64,000 bases of DNA from an uncultured Clostridia bacterium (GTDB taxonomy: Bacteria > Bacillota > Clostridia > Christensenellales > Borkfalkiaceae), in the NCBI GenBank assembly GCA_934272745.1, contig CAKQSI010000007.1:1-64000 (forward strand), given 5' to 3'. A program made the translations under genes and the position numbers. The notes beneath the pieces were generated by a model. The model was given only the letters and a program-made list of their open reading frames with translations. It made no database searches and was not told the origin of the DNA. Positions 51,461-59,593 of the stretch are shown in pieces (position 1 is the stretch's first letter; every line of letters starts with the position of its first letter).

Positions 51461-52237
51461 TTACCGTTCCATCGCCTTTTTCACGCTTTTGACGGCGTTC
51501 TTCTCCAGCCGGCTGACCTGTGCCTGCGAAATGCCCACTTCTTCCGAAATTTCGGTCTGCGTTCGCCCCTCGAAATAACGGAGGAAAAGAATGCGTTTTT
51601 CCCGCTCGGGCAAGGCGTCCATGGCTTCGGCAAGCGCCACGCGCTCGGTCCAGAGTTCCTCGGTGTTCTTTTCGTCGCCGATCTGATCCATCAATAAAAC
51701 GGAATCCCCCGTTTTGCTCATCACCGGGTCGTACAGCGAAAGCGGATCGGAAATGGCGTCCAGCGAATACAGCACCTCGCTTGCGGCGATCTCCATGCGC
51801 GCGGCGACGTCTTCGACGGAAGGATCTTTTTTGCCCTCCGCTTCCAGTTCCTCGCGCGTTTTAAGGGCGCGATACGCCGTGTCGCGAATGCTTCTTGCCA
51901 CGCGGAGCGAATTGCCGCCCCGGAAGTGGCGCTTGATTTCCCCGATGATCATCGGAACGGCGTAGGTCGAAAACTTGACCGCAAAGCGCGGGTCGAAGTT
52001 GTCGATCGCCTTAATCAGCCCCACGCACCCCGCCTGAAAAACGTCGTCCGCCGAGCCTTTTTTGCCCCAGAACCGTTTGACGATGGAAAGAACCAGCCGC
52101 ATATTGCCCACAATGAACGCTTCGCGTGCGGCTTCGTCCCCCTCTTTGACGCGCGCCATCAGCGCGGTCATTTCCTCTTCGGTCAGTTTCGGGAGGCGCG
52201 CGGTGTCCACGCCGCAGATCTCCACTTTGAAATTCAA
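51461..52237 (-). CDS. sigG: RNA polymerase sporulation sigma factor SigG
   Basis: This 258-residue late forespore sigma factor has the SigF/SigG/SigB-type region 2 (NMRLVLSIVKRFWGKKGSAD; STYAVPMIIGEIKRHFR) and region 4 (FLRYFEGRTQTEISEEVGIS). The N-terminus VEICGVDTARLPKLT is typical of SigG and not SigF. The start is TTG at 52237 with AGGCGG about 10 nt upstream. It follows sigE after 365 nt, as in other spore formers where sigG has its own SigF-dependent promoter; I could not define that promoter with confidence. Confidence 0.95.
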   Translation of the reverse strand: MNFKVEICGVDTARLPKLTEEEMTALMARVKEGDEAAREAFIVGNMRLVLSIVKRFWGKKGSADDVFQAGCVGLIKAIDNFDPRFAVKFSTYAVPMIIGEIKRHFRGGNSLRVARSIRDTAYRALKTREELEAEGKKDPSVEDVAARMEIAASEVLYSLDAISDPLSLYDPVMSKTGDSVLLMDQIGDEKNTEELWTERVALAEAMDALPEREKRILFLRYFEGRTQTEISEEVGISQAQVSRLEKNAVKSVKKAMER

Positions 52238-52602
52238 AATCGTTTGCCGCCTTTTGTCAATACCAAATCCAATCGAAACGATATGTAAAAGGCTTTGGTA
52301 GTGGGAAAACGATTTTATGTTGCGTTAAGAAAAAGGTTTGCGTTGCGTATGCCGGAATGCTCCGCGTTACGTTTTGCAGACTGCACTGCAGGGGCGAAAC
52401 CCCTATGATTTATTGTTACGCAAACGGACGGCGTTTTATACCTCGTTTTGGAAAAATTTACCGATTTTTATATAACGTCCCCTGAAATCGGGAACGTCGT
52501 TTTTCCTGTGGCGGTTCGCAAAATCAAAAACGCGGCGCTTCGTTTCCGCCGCAGAAAACCGACCGGCGGCGTTTCCGCAAGGAAGGCGGGCGCGCCCCTT
52601 TT
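52238..52602. other. spacer between sigE and sigG
   Basis: No gene is seen. A small hairpin CAGGGGCGAAACCCCTATG lies near 52389. In spore formers this spacer carries the SigF/SigG promoter of sigG, but no match was good enough to place it. Confidence 0.4.
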
Positions 52603-53313
52603 TTACGCCATTTTGGAAAATTCCTTTTTCAGACGCACGATGATCTTTTTTTCCAGCCGGGAGATGTAAGACTGTGAAATGCCCAGTTTATCCGCGACCT
52701 CTTTCTGCGTTTTCTCCTCCCCCGTTTTCAAGCCGAAACGCATCTCCATGATTTCCCGCTCGCGGTCGGACAGGCGGGACAGCGCACGCAACAAAAGTTC
52801 GCGTTCCGCGCCCGTTTCAATATCGCGGTAAACGACGTCGCCGTCGGTGCCGAGGACGTCCGAAAGCAGCAGTTCGTTGCCGTCGTAATCGACGTTGAGC
52901 GGTTCGTCAAAAGACACGTCGCCTTTGGTCTTTACCACCCGCCGCAGATGCATCAGAATTTCGTTTTCGATGCAGCGGGAAGCGTAAGTCGCAAGTTTGA
53001 TTTTTTTGCCGACGTCGAAACTGTCCACGGCTTTGATCAACCCGATGGTGCCGATGGAAACCAGATCTTCAAGATCGACGCCCGAATTTTCGTACCGCCG
53101 CGCGATGTAGACCACCAGCCGCAGATTGCGCTCGATCAGGGCGTTTTTAACCGACTTGTCGCCCTCCGAATACCGCCGCAAAACGGCGCTTTCTTCCGCT
53201 TCGGAAAGTGGTTTTGGCAGCGCTTCCTTGCCGCAGATATAATGCAGCACGTTGCCGGGAAGCGAACGTTTCAAAAGCCAGAATTTGATTTTCAGCAGCA
53301 ATTTTTTCAGCAT
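52603..53313 (-). CDS. sigE: RNA polymerase sporulation sigma factor SigE
   Basis: This 236-residue mother-cell sigma factor has a hydrophobic/basic pro-sequence (LKKLLLKIKFWLLKR) removed on activation by SpoIIGA. Region 2 contains RNLRLVVYIARRYENSGVD and KLATYASRCIENEILMHLR, and region 4 contains ISQSYISRLEKKI. Length fits. The ATG at 53313 has AAGGGGG upstream. It follows spoIIGA as expected but after a 274-nt repeat-containing spacer. Confidence 0.97.
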   Translation of the reverse strand: MLKKLLLKIKFWLLKRSLPGNVLHYICGKEALPKPLSEAEESAVLRRYSEGDKSVKNALIERNLRLVVYIARRYENSGVDLEDLVSIGTIGLIKAVDSFDVGKKIKLATYASRCIENEILMHLRRVVKTKGDVSFDEPLNVDYDGNELLLSDVLGTDGDVVYRDIETGAERELLLRALSRLSDREREIMEMRFGLKTGEEKTQKEVADKLGISQSYISRLEKKIIVRLKKEFSKMA

Positions 53314-53389
53314 AACAGCCCCCTTTTACGCTCCTTACCGCAGCGCCCGACTTAATTTTACGACCGCTGATCGCGGCTTTTTTTTGTAA

Positions 53390-53484
53390 CCGCCTGCGCG
53401 GAACTTTCCGTATCCGTCTGCGCGGAACTCTCCCTGACCGTGTTTGCGGAATTCCCGTTACCGCCTGCGCGGAATCTATTTGCA
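53390..53484. repeat. four 24-bp tandem repeats between spoIIGA and sigE
   Basis: CCGCCTGCGCGGAACTTTCC and three variants (CCGTCTGCGCGGAACT, CCGTGTTTGCGGAATT, CCGCCTGCGCGGAATC) repeat with 23-24-bp period. The unit contains a small inverted repeat CCGC/GCGG. Confidence 0.75.
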
Positions 53485-53587
53485 TGCGCGCCGCATTTTT
53501 GTGCGTTTTGCGCGCGGCGTTATCCATAAAAAACCTTGTTTTATGTATATGAACCCCTTTGTCCGCATATGCCGTCCGACCTGCATT

Positions 53588-54433
53588 TTACGGATCCAGA
53601 AGCGCTTCCGCACCAAACAAAAGATCGCAGCCGAGGGCGGAAATCGTCCCGTCCTTTACCGCCGCAACGTACGGATTTTGCAGGACGTACCCCTGTTTTT
53701 CGGTACCTTGTCCGTTTTTTGCGACACCTTTCCGCGCCATGCGTTCGGGAACGAATTCCGCCTTTTCCAGCCGAAAAACCGGCACTTCCTTTCCGCCGCC
53801 GGCGGTAGCAAGCCACATGGTGGAAAGGGTTTTGGCGTTTTCGGCGGTCAGCAGTTTTTTTGCCACGCGTTCGCTTGCGACGATGACGGGTTCGCCGCCC
53901 TTGGTCAGGCGGTTGCCGCTGTCGAAAAAAGCGCGGCAACGGACGGACTTCGTTCCCGAAAACAGGGTAACGTTGTAGTAAAAAGCGGACACGGCATTTA
54001 ATTTTTTACCGTAAGAAAAGAGAAAGGAAAGCCCCTTCCAGACGAGAATTCCCGCCGCAAAAAAGAGGTAAAAAGGTAAATTCGCCACGGCAAGCAACCG
54101 TTCCCCGAACAGTCCGGAAGCGCCATAAAGCGTTCCGCCCAGCAAAAAGGTATAACCGATCGTCACCCCGTAAGACAGCAAAAATCGGCGCGTTCCGCGC
54201 GTGCAGATGCCGAGTTTTACCATGACGCCGCCCATCAGAATTTTGATAAGAAAAAACCAACCGCGCGGCAGCGATAAAAGCGGCGTAACGACCGAAAACA
54301 GCGCCCCGGTCGCCGCACCGAGAACAGCGCGCAGCCGGTTCGTCTTTGCTTTGGTCGTGCGCCCCGCGGCGAAAAGCAGCGCGGCATCCACCGCAAGATT
54401 ATTCAAAAAAACACGTTCCGCATAAACGACCAT
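53588..54433 (-). CDS. spoIIGA: sigma-E processing peptidase SpoIIGA
   Basis: This 281-residue protein has about five N-terminal membrane helices (1-150) and a C-terminal aspartic-protease-like domain with the active-site triad in AFFDSGNRLTKGG near residue 173. It cleaves pro-SigE in response to a signal from the forespore. It is slightly shorter than the Bacillus protein. GGAGGGG precedes the ATG. The order spoIIGA-sigE-sigG is conserved in endospore formers. Confidence 0.93.
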   Translation of the reverse strand: MVVYAERVFLNNLAVDAALLFAAGRTTKAKTNRLRAVLGAATGALFSVVTPLLSLPRGWFFLIKILMGGVMVKLGICTRGTRRFLLSYGVTIGYTFLLGGTLYGASGLFGERLLAVANLPFYLFFAAGILVWKGLSFLFSYGKKLNAVSAFYYNVTLFSGTKSVRCRAFFDSGNRLTKGGEPVIVASERVAKKLLTAENAKTLSTMWLATAGGGKEVPVFRLEKAEFVPERMARKGVAKNGQGTEKQGYVLQNPYVAAVKDGTISALGCDLLFGAEALLDP

Positions 54434-54540
54434 CCGCCCCTCCTTCCGCCCCGAATTTTACCGATTTTAGCGCGTAAAGCGCTCCGATTATAGCCCGCCG
54501 AAACCGACGCCGCATTTCCCCGCCCGGCGGAAATTTTCCG

Positions 54541-54975
54541 CTATTTTGCACCTTTATCGTGCCGGCAGCCGAACGCTTCCGCGCCTCTTTCGTGCCGGCG
54601 GCTGAACACTTCCGCACCTCTTTCGTGCCGGCGGGAACTTACCATTTTTTGCACCTCTATCGTGCCGGCGACTGAACGCTTCCGCTCTCTATCATGCCGG
54701 CAACCGAACGCTTCCGCGCCGGGTGCAAGGTCTATCCTACCACACCGGAAAGCGAAAACCGTGACGTTTTCGGTCGAAGGAAAGAGAATTTTGTTGACCG
54801 CCTTTTTTACCCTCTCCCGCCACCCGCCAAAGAAAAGAATCAGTCCGTTTATCAAAAAAACCGCGTCGGTGTAATGAGAGACACACTCCTTTATAAACAG
54901 GAAAAGCAAGGCTCCCGCCGCCTGATAAAGAGAAAATATGGAAACCACGCCGTATTTACCAAACGGAAAATGCAA
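54541..54975 (-). pseudogene. possible remnant membrane protein frame ending in repeats
   Basis: A 144-residue open frame has two hydrophobic segments (VSIFSLYQAAGALLFLFI and DAVFLINGLILFFGGW) followed by a basic stretch and then 11-residue repeats made by the DNA repeat at 54547-54720. It has no ribosome site. The N-terminal part could be the vestige of a membrane gene, perhaps related to the start of SpoIIGA (FLIN motif), but this is weak. It may simply be non-coding. Confidence 0.25.
54547..54720. repeat. five ~33-bp tandem repeats upstream of spoIIGA
   Basis: Units of CACCTCTTTCGTGCCGGCGG followed by CTGAACRCTTCCG repeat about five times with period 32-33; the third unit is altered. They lie about 110 bp upstream of the spoIIGA start, in its expected promoter region. 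Confidence 0.8.
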
Positions 54976-55108
54976 CCCGCGCTATAGAAAAACAAGCCGC
55001 CGGGCAACCCGCAAGCATTCTCTCAACACAGGAGCGCCCGTCTAAAACACCCATAATAACCGTCTGAAAACACCCTTAATAGCCATCTAAAGACACTTTT
55101 AATAGCAA

Positions 55109-55142
55109 GGCGCCCGCCGCGGAAATTCCGCGGCGGGCGCCC
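55109..55142. repeat. GC-rich palindrome downstream of htrA-like gene
   Basis: GGCGCCCGCCGCGG..CCGCGGCGGGCGCC with a GGAAATTCC core, about 170 nt past the htrA-like stop. It may terminate that operon. No gene is seen in 54976-55310. Short ACACCC(A/T)TAATA-type units precede it. Confidence 0.8.
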
Positions 55143-55310
55143 CCTTTACTCTATTATCCTATTGAAACGAACCACTTTTAACGATCGGTCGTCACCCTTT
55201 TGCGCCGCGTTAAACTCCGCCTGCAGTAAAACCCTGTTCCCGTCAAGCGACTTTTCTGCAAAGCCGCGCTCCCCGGGAAAATCCGCCCCCGGAAAACACA
55301 AGCCCCGAAA

Positions 55311-56690
55311 TCAGGACACGGTAGTGGGATTTTTCAGCGTGATCTGCAGCGCCTTTTCTTCCCCGTTCCGTTTTACGTTGACGGTAACGACGTCACCCGC
55401 CTGACATTGCATAATGAAGTCGCCCGCGGCGGAAATGCTGCCCGTCTTTTTCACTTTGCCGTTATAGGAAACGGAGATAAGTTCGTCCCCCACTTGCAGT
55501 ATACCTTCCGCAACGCTGCCGGCGGAGATCTCCTTGACGGCAACCGTGGTAACCACGCGCGTAACGCCCTCTTCTTTGTCGTAGACGACGGAAACGCTTT
55601 CCATGCCGACCGAAATGCCCAACATACAGCGTTTGACCGAAATATTCTCGCGTCCGTCGCAGTTTTTGATGATGTTTTCCGCAACGTTTACTGCTATGTT
55701 GGACGGAATGGCGTAACCGATATTTTCCACCTCGTCGGACTTGACTTTGGCATTGACGATACCGATCAGATCGCCTTTTTCGTCAAACAGCCCGCCGCCC
55801 GAGTTTCCGCTGTTGATGGCAGCGTCCACCCGCATCACGCGGAAGGTCACCTTGGTCACGTCGTCCGCGCCCGTCATGGTGATTTCTTCGGAAAGCACGC
55901 TGACGATACCGCGCGTGGCGGAAATCCCCTCCGCCTCCGGATTGCCGACGGCAACGGCGTCGCCGCCCACTACCGCTTCGTCCGAATCGGCAACGGTCAC
56001 TGCCCTTGCGGAAGAATCCTTCAACGTCCGGCTGTTTTCCACCTTTAAAACCGCGATGTCGTAGGTCATCGAACCGCCGACGTAGGTCGCTTTGATTTTA
56101 TAATCGGTATATTCCATGCCGTACAGCATGACGAAAATTTCGCTTGCGATGCCGTATTTCGTGGTGCTTTGCGAGTTGTATACAACGTGGTAGTTGGTGA
56201 TGATATACGCGTCGCCCGCTTCCTTATCCAGTTTATAAATGACGCCCGCGCCTGCGGAAGTGGACGTAGTTTCCTTCGATCCGCCCCAGATGGACGAAGA
56301 GGTGCTTTTCGTGGGGAAAACCGCGTACACGCTGACCGCGGAAAGCAGCGCTTTGTTGGTTGCGAACGACACGCCCGAAAGCGCGGCGGAATTTTCGGAC
56401 AACGCTTTGGATACGAAGTCGAAAATATCGCCCGTAAAGCCGGCTTTTACCGCTTCTGCGTAAAGCGATTCGATAACCGTCGCGTCGCCCTTGTCACCTT
56501 TCGCGCCCTTCTCGCCTTTCAGGCTTTCCAGCCACTCGGCTTCGGTGCCGGTAAAACCGTTGTCTACCGCGACGTCGTACGCGGATTTGCCGCCGATCGT
56601 CTGAATGGTGCAGCCCGAAAAGACCACCGCCAGACAAACCATGAGCGCGGCAACCAGTGCAATCAATCCTTTTCTCTTTTGATTTTTCAT
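55311..56690 (-). CDS. HtrA/DegP-like serine protease lipoprotein
   Basis: This 459-residue protein has a lipoprotein signal peptide (lipobox FSGC, about residue 27) and then the module AYDVAVDNGFTGTEAEWLES, followed by a short collagen-like GEKGAKGDKGD. The trypsin-like domain has His in ITNYHVVY, Asp in TYDIAVLK and Ser in NSGNSGGGLF. A PDZ-like domain ends the protein. It should degrade or refold damaged exported proteins. It lies 137 nt after a histidine kinase gene on the same strand, recalling CiaRH-HtrA and CssRS-HtrA. AGAGGATAAG precedes the ATG at 56690. Confidence 0.92.
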   Translation of the reverse strand: MKNQKRKGLIALVAALMVCLAVVFSGCTIQTIGGKSAYDVAVDNGFTGTEAEWLESLKGEKGAKGDKGDATVIESLYAEAVKAGFTGDIFDFVSKALSENSAALSGVSFATNKALLSAVSVYAVFPTKSTSSSIWGGSKETTSTSAGAGVIYKLDKEAGDAYIITNYHVVYNSQSTTKYGIASEIFVMLYGMEYTDYKIKATYVGGSMTYDIAVLKVENSRTLKDSSARAVTVADSDEAVVGGDAVAVGNPEAEGISATRGIVSVLSEEITMTGADDVTKVTFRVMRVDAAINSGNSGGGLFDEKGDLIGIVNAKVKSDEVENIGYAIPSNIAVNVAENIIKNCDGRENISVKRCMLGISVGMESVSVVYDKEEGVTRVVTTVAVKEISAGSVAEGILQVGDELISVSYNGKVKKTGSISAAGDFIMQCQAGDVVTVNVKRNGEEKALQITLKNPTTVS

Positions 56691-56827
56691 ATTCTTATCC
56701 TCTTTATTTTTCCGGTGAACGCCCGAAAGCGTCCGCCGCAACCGATTTCATTTTCCCGCAGCGCTGTAAATATCTGTATGTCTTTTACCCCCCGGGCGGC
56801 AATTCGCCCTTTTGCAGGCGATTCTGT

Positions 56828-58033
56828 TCATTCGCCGAACGTAACGGTAAAAGTCGTGCTTTCCCCCTGAACGGAAGTGCAGGTAATGCTGCCGCCCAGT
56901 TGCTTCACGATGGCGTCCGCAATGGAAAGCCCCAGTCCGAAACTTACCTTTTCGCCCTGCTCCCCGCGGGAAACGTCGACTTTGTAAAACCGCTCGAAAA
57001 TGCGTTTGCAATTTTCTTCGGACAAACCCTCGCCGGTGTTCGTCACCTGCAGGGTCGCGCCCTTTTTGCGTTTTTTCAGCGAAAGCGTGATGGTTCCGCC
57101 GATATTGCAATACTTTTGCGCGTTGTCCAGCAAAATATTCAGCACCTTTTCCGCGCCCTGCGCGTTGGTGCGGACGACTACGTTTTCGTCCACGTCGCAA
57201 TCCAGCGTTACGCCCTTTTCAAAGCAAAGCGCCTCGTAGCAAAGCGCGCAGCCGGAAACCAATTCCGAAAGGTCGGTTTCCACTTTGACGTCGTACGGGC
57301 TGCTCTGTTCGATCTTGCAAAGGTCGAGCATTTCCAAAATCAGTCCGTTCATACGCCTGACCTGCGCCGAAATCGCGCTGATCCACCGTTCGTTTTCGGC
57401 GACGGTAGAAGTCGGTTCCGCCGTAATCAGACTCATGTTGGCGGAAATGACGGTAAGCGGCGTTTTCAGTTCGTGCGAGGCGTTCGCGACCAGTTCGCGC
57501 TGTTTGTCGAACGCGTCTTTGGTGGGCAGAATGACGTAGTAGGAATACAGCCAACTGATCAGAACGATTGCAACGACGCCGCAGGCAAAGCCCAGAAACA
57601 GCGCTCTGCCCGAGCGCGCCACGTACTGTTTTTCGGTCGTGGAATCGTACACCGCGTACACGGTCACCCCGTTATCGTCGGTCTGTCCGAGATAGGAAAA
57701 TTGCCTGCCGCTTTCCGAAAACCGCCCCGCGGTGTCGCGGAGGGAAGTCGCCATTCGGTTCAACACGTCCGCGTCGTAGCCGTCCTCGTTTTCAAAGGTG
57801 ACCGTTTCGCCGAAGCGCACGATGAGGCAGTCCGAACGGAAACCCGTGTCCGGCGCGTCGCTTTTCGCCATGGCGATGCCGTCCCTGAGGGTATCCGCGA
57901 TCTGGTTTTTCACCGCCCGGGTGTTGGCTAAAAAGGTAATGGCGAAGATCGCAAGCAGCAGTCCCGTACTGATCAGTCCGCAAAACAGTACGAACTTCAG
58001 CCGCGCGGTCAGAAAGACGTCGCGCTTTTTCAT
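56828..58033 (-). CDS. sensor histidine kinase
   Basis: This 401-residue kinase has two membrane helices (about 10-32 and 165-187) around an extracellular sensor of about 130 residues. The H-box is ANASHELKTPLTVIS (His near 222), and the ATPase has LLDNAQKYC, GEGLSEENCKRIFERFYK and GFGLGLSIADAIVKQ. It shares a 4-nt ATGA overlap with the response regulator, and an HtrA-like protease follows, so it probably senses envelope or secretion stress. The signal is not known. Confidence 0.93.
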   Translation of the reverse strand: MKKRDVFLTARLKFVLFCGLISTGLLLAIFAITFLANTRAVKNQIADTLRDGIAMAKSDAPDTGFRSDCLIVRFGETVTFENEDGYDADVLNRMATSLRDTAGRFSESGRQFSYLGQTDDNGVTVYAVYDSTTEKQYVARSGRALFLGFACGVVAIVLISWLYSYYVILPTKDAFDKQRELVANASHELKTPLTVISANMSLITAEPTSTVAENERWISAISAQVRRMNGLILEMLDLCKIEQSSPYDVKVETDLSELVSGCALCYEALCFEKGVTLDCDVDENVVVRTNAQGAEKVLNILLDNAQKYCNIGGTITLSLKKRKKGATLQVTNTGEGLSEENCKRIFERFYKVDVSRGEQGEKVSFGLGLSIADAIVKQLGGSITCTSVQGESTTFTVTFGE

Positions 58034-58707
58034 GCCCCTTTCACCGCCAGTTGATACCCGACGCCGCGTACCGCGGTGATGGATACGTCAGACTGCAAAA
58101 AGGCAAGTTTTTTTCTTAAAAAAGACATATATACTTCCAGATTGTTGCTCTCGAAATCGTTATCCCAGCCCCAGACCTTGGAAATCATCTCTTCTTTTTC
58201 CGCGACGAAGGACGGACGCTCGAACAAAAAGCGCAGAATACCGTATTCTTTGCCGGAAAGTTTGACCGACTTGCCTTTACATTCCAGCGTATATCCGGTA
58301 AGGGACAAGGTCAGGTCGCCGAAGTGCAATTCCTTATCGTGATAGTCGGCGCCGCGGCGGGACAGCGCGCGGATACGCGCCAGAAGTTCCTGCGTATCGA
58401 AGGGTTTTGCCAGATAATCGTCCGCTCCGGTATCCAGACCCCGCACCTTGTCTTCCGCTTGCGAAAGGGCGGTCAGCATTAAAACGGGAGTTTTGATTCC
58501 CGACTTCCTCAACTCTTTCAGCACGTCGAAGCCGTTGCGTTTGGGCATCATAACGTCTAGTAAAATGACGTCGTAAATACCCGAAAGCCCCAGTTCCAGC
58601 GCGTCGTCGCCGTCGTAGGCAGGCTCGGCTTCGTACTGGTTTTTCTTTAAAATGGAGCAAAGTGCCGCCGACAGGTTTTTTTCGTCTTCCGCAACCAGAA
58701 TACGCAT
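58030..58707 (-). CDS. OmpR/PhoB-family response regulator
   Basis: This 225-residue regulator has a receiver (ILVAEDEKNLS acidic pair; phospho-Asp in VILLDVMMPKRNG near residue 51; Lys in YLAKPFD) and a winged-helix DNA-binding domain (about 128-225). GGAGGG precedes the ATG. It is the first gene of the regulator-kinase-protease group. The nearest good promoter is at 59174-59202. Confidence 0.95.
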   Translation of the reverse strand: MRILVAEDEKNLSAALCSILKKNQYEAEPAYDGDDALELGLSGIYDVILLDVMMPKRNGFDVLKELRKSGIKTPVLMLTALSQAEDKVRGLDTGADDYLAKPFDTQELLARIRALSRRGADYHDKELHFGDLTLSLTGYTLECKGKSVKLSGKEYGILRFLFERPSFVAEKEEMISKVWGWDNDFESNNLEVYMSFLRKKLAFLQSDVSITAVRGVGYQLAVKGA

Positions 58708-58733
58708 AATGTTTACCCTCCTTAAGTTTCAGT

Positions 58734-59173
58734 GGAATTTCGGATTTTTGCACGGAAACCGCGCTTTGGCTTTTGTTTTCCGATAATTGCGCCCGTTTTC
58801 CCGCTTGTTTCCCGCCGGAACGTTTCGCTTTTCCGTAAAAGCGCTTTACGCCGCGCCCTGTTTCTCCGTGGAAAGCGGTTCGTTTTTGCTTTGTTTTCGG
58901 ATAATCTGCGTTGTTTCTTGCTTAATTTCACCGGGAGCGCTGTATTCCGGCGTCCTTCCGGCAGGCGGAAAACGAAAACGCAGCGCCCGCTTTTTGTTGT
59001 TTTATTTAGGATAGCGACGGGCGATTAAATAAATATGAAATCACACGCGTTTGTCTTTCATAACGATATCTTGCATTGCCGGCAAAACGACTCGGCGCGA
59101 AACCGCTTTGCATGTTTCTACGGCAAAACGCTCCGCAGAAAACTTTGCCCGCATTTTGAAACTATCCCGCATT
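58734..59173. other. gene-free leader region upstream of the response regulator
   Basis: No gene is seen. Short frames here have no ribosome sites or recognisable motifs. The segment is presumably the leader from the promoter at 59174-59202, about 460 nt long. It contains repeated TTTGTTTTCGGATAAT-type motifs (near 58773 and 58890). Confidence 0.4.
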
Positions 59174-59202
59174 ATTATATCCTATTTGCAATAAAATGTA
59201 AA
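59174..59202 (-). promoter_or_regulatory. candidate promoter of the two-component operon
   Basis: On the minus strand TTTACA (59202-59197), a 17-bp spacer and TATAAT (59179-59174). It is far (about 465 bp) from the first gene. Confidence 0.6.
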
Positions 59203-59531
59203 GACCGGCGGCGTATTTTTTACGGAAACCCCGCGCGGCGTAGCATATTTTTTTTGCAGGAGTCCGGCGCGGCGCCGGTTTATTTTTACGGAAATCCCGG
59301 CGCGGCGGGCGGCGCACTTGCACGAGAACTGCGGGCGGCGCGTTTTCCGGCGGAATAAACGCCGAAAAAGCCGAATTTTCCCCGGCTTATCCAAAGATTC
59401 GCAACCGGATCTTCACCCCTCCCCGCCCGGCTCTCCCCCTTGTCCGCCCGGCGTTTCGTACCTTGTTCTCCGCGCTGTTGTCCGTTTTTCACAAAAAAAT
59501 TTTATGGAATCACTTTTTTTCGTAAAACCTA

Positions 59532-59560
59532 TTGAAATTATGAGCGTTCCGTATTATAAT
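59532..59560 (+). promoter_or_regulatory. promoter of the EF-G-like gene
   Basis: TTGAAA (59532-59537), a 17-bp spacer and TATAAT (59555-59560). The leader is about 27 nt. Confidence 0.85.
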
Positions 59561-59593
59561 AAGTGCAACGATCACAAAAAAGGAGAGCCCTAT

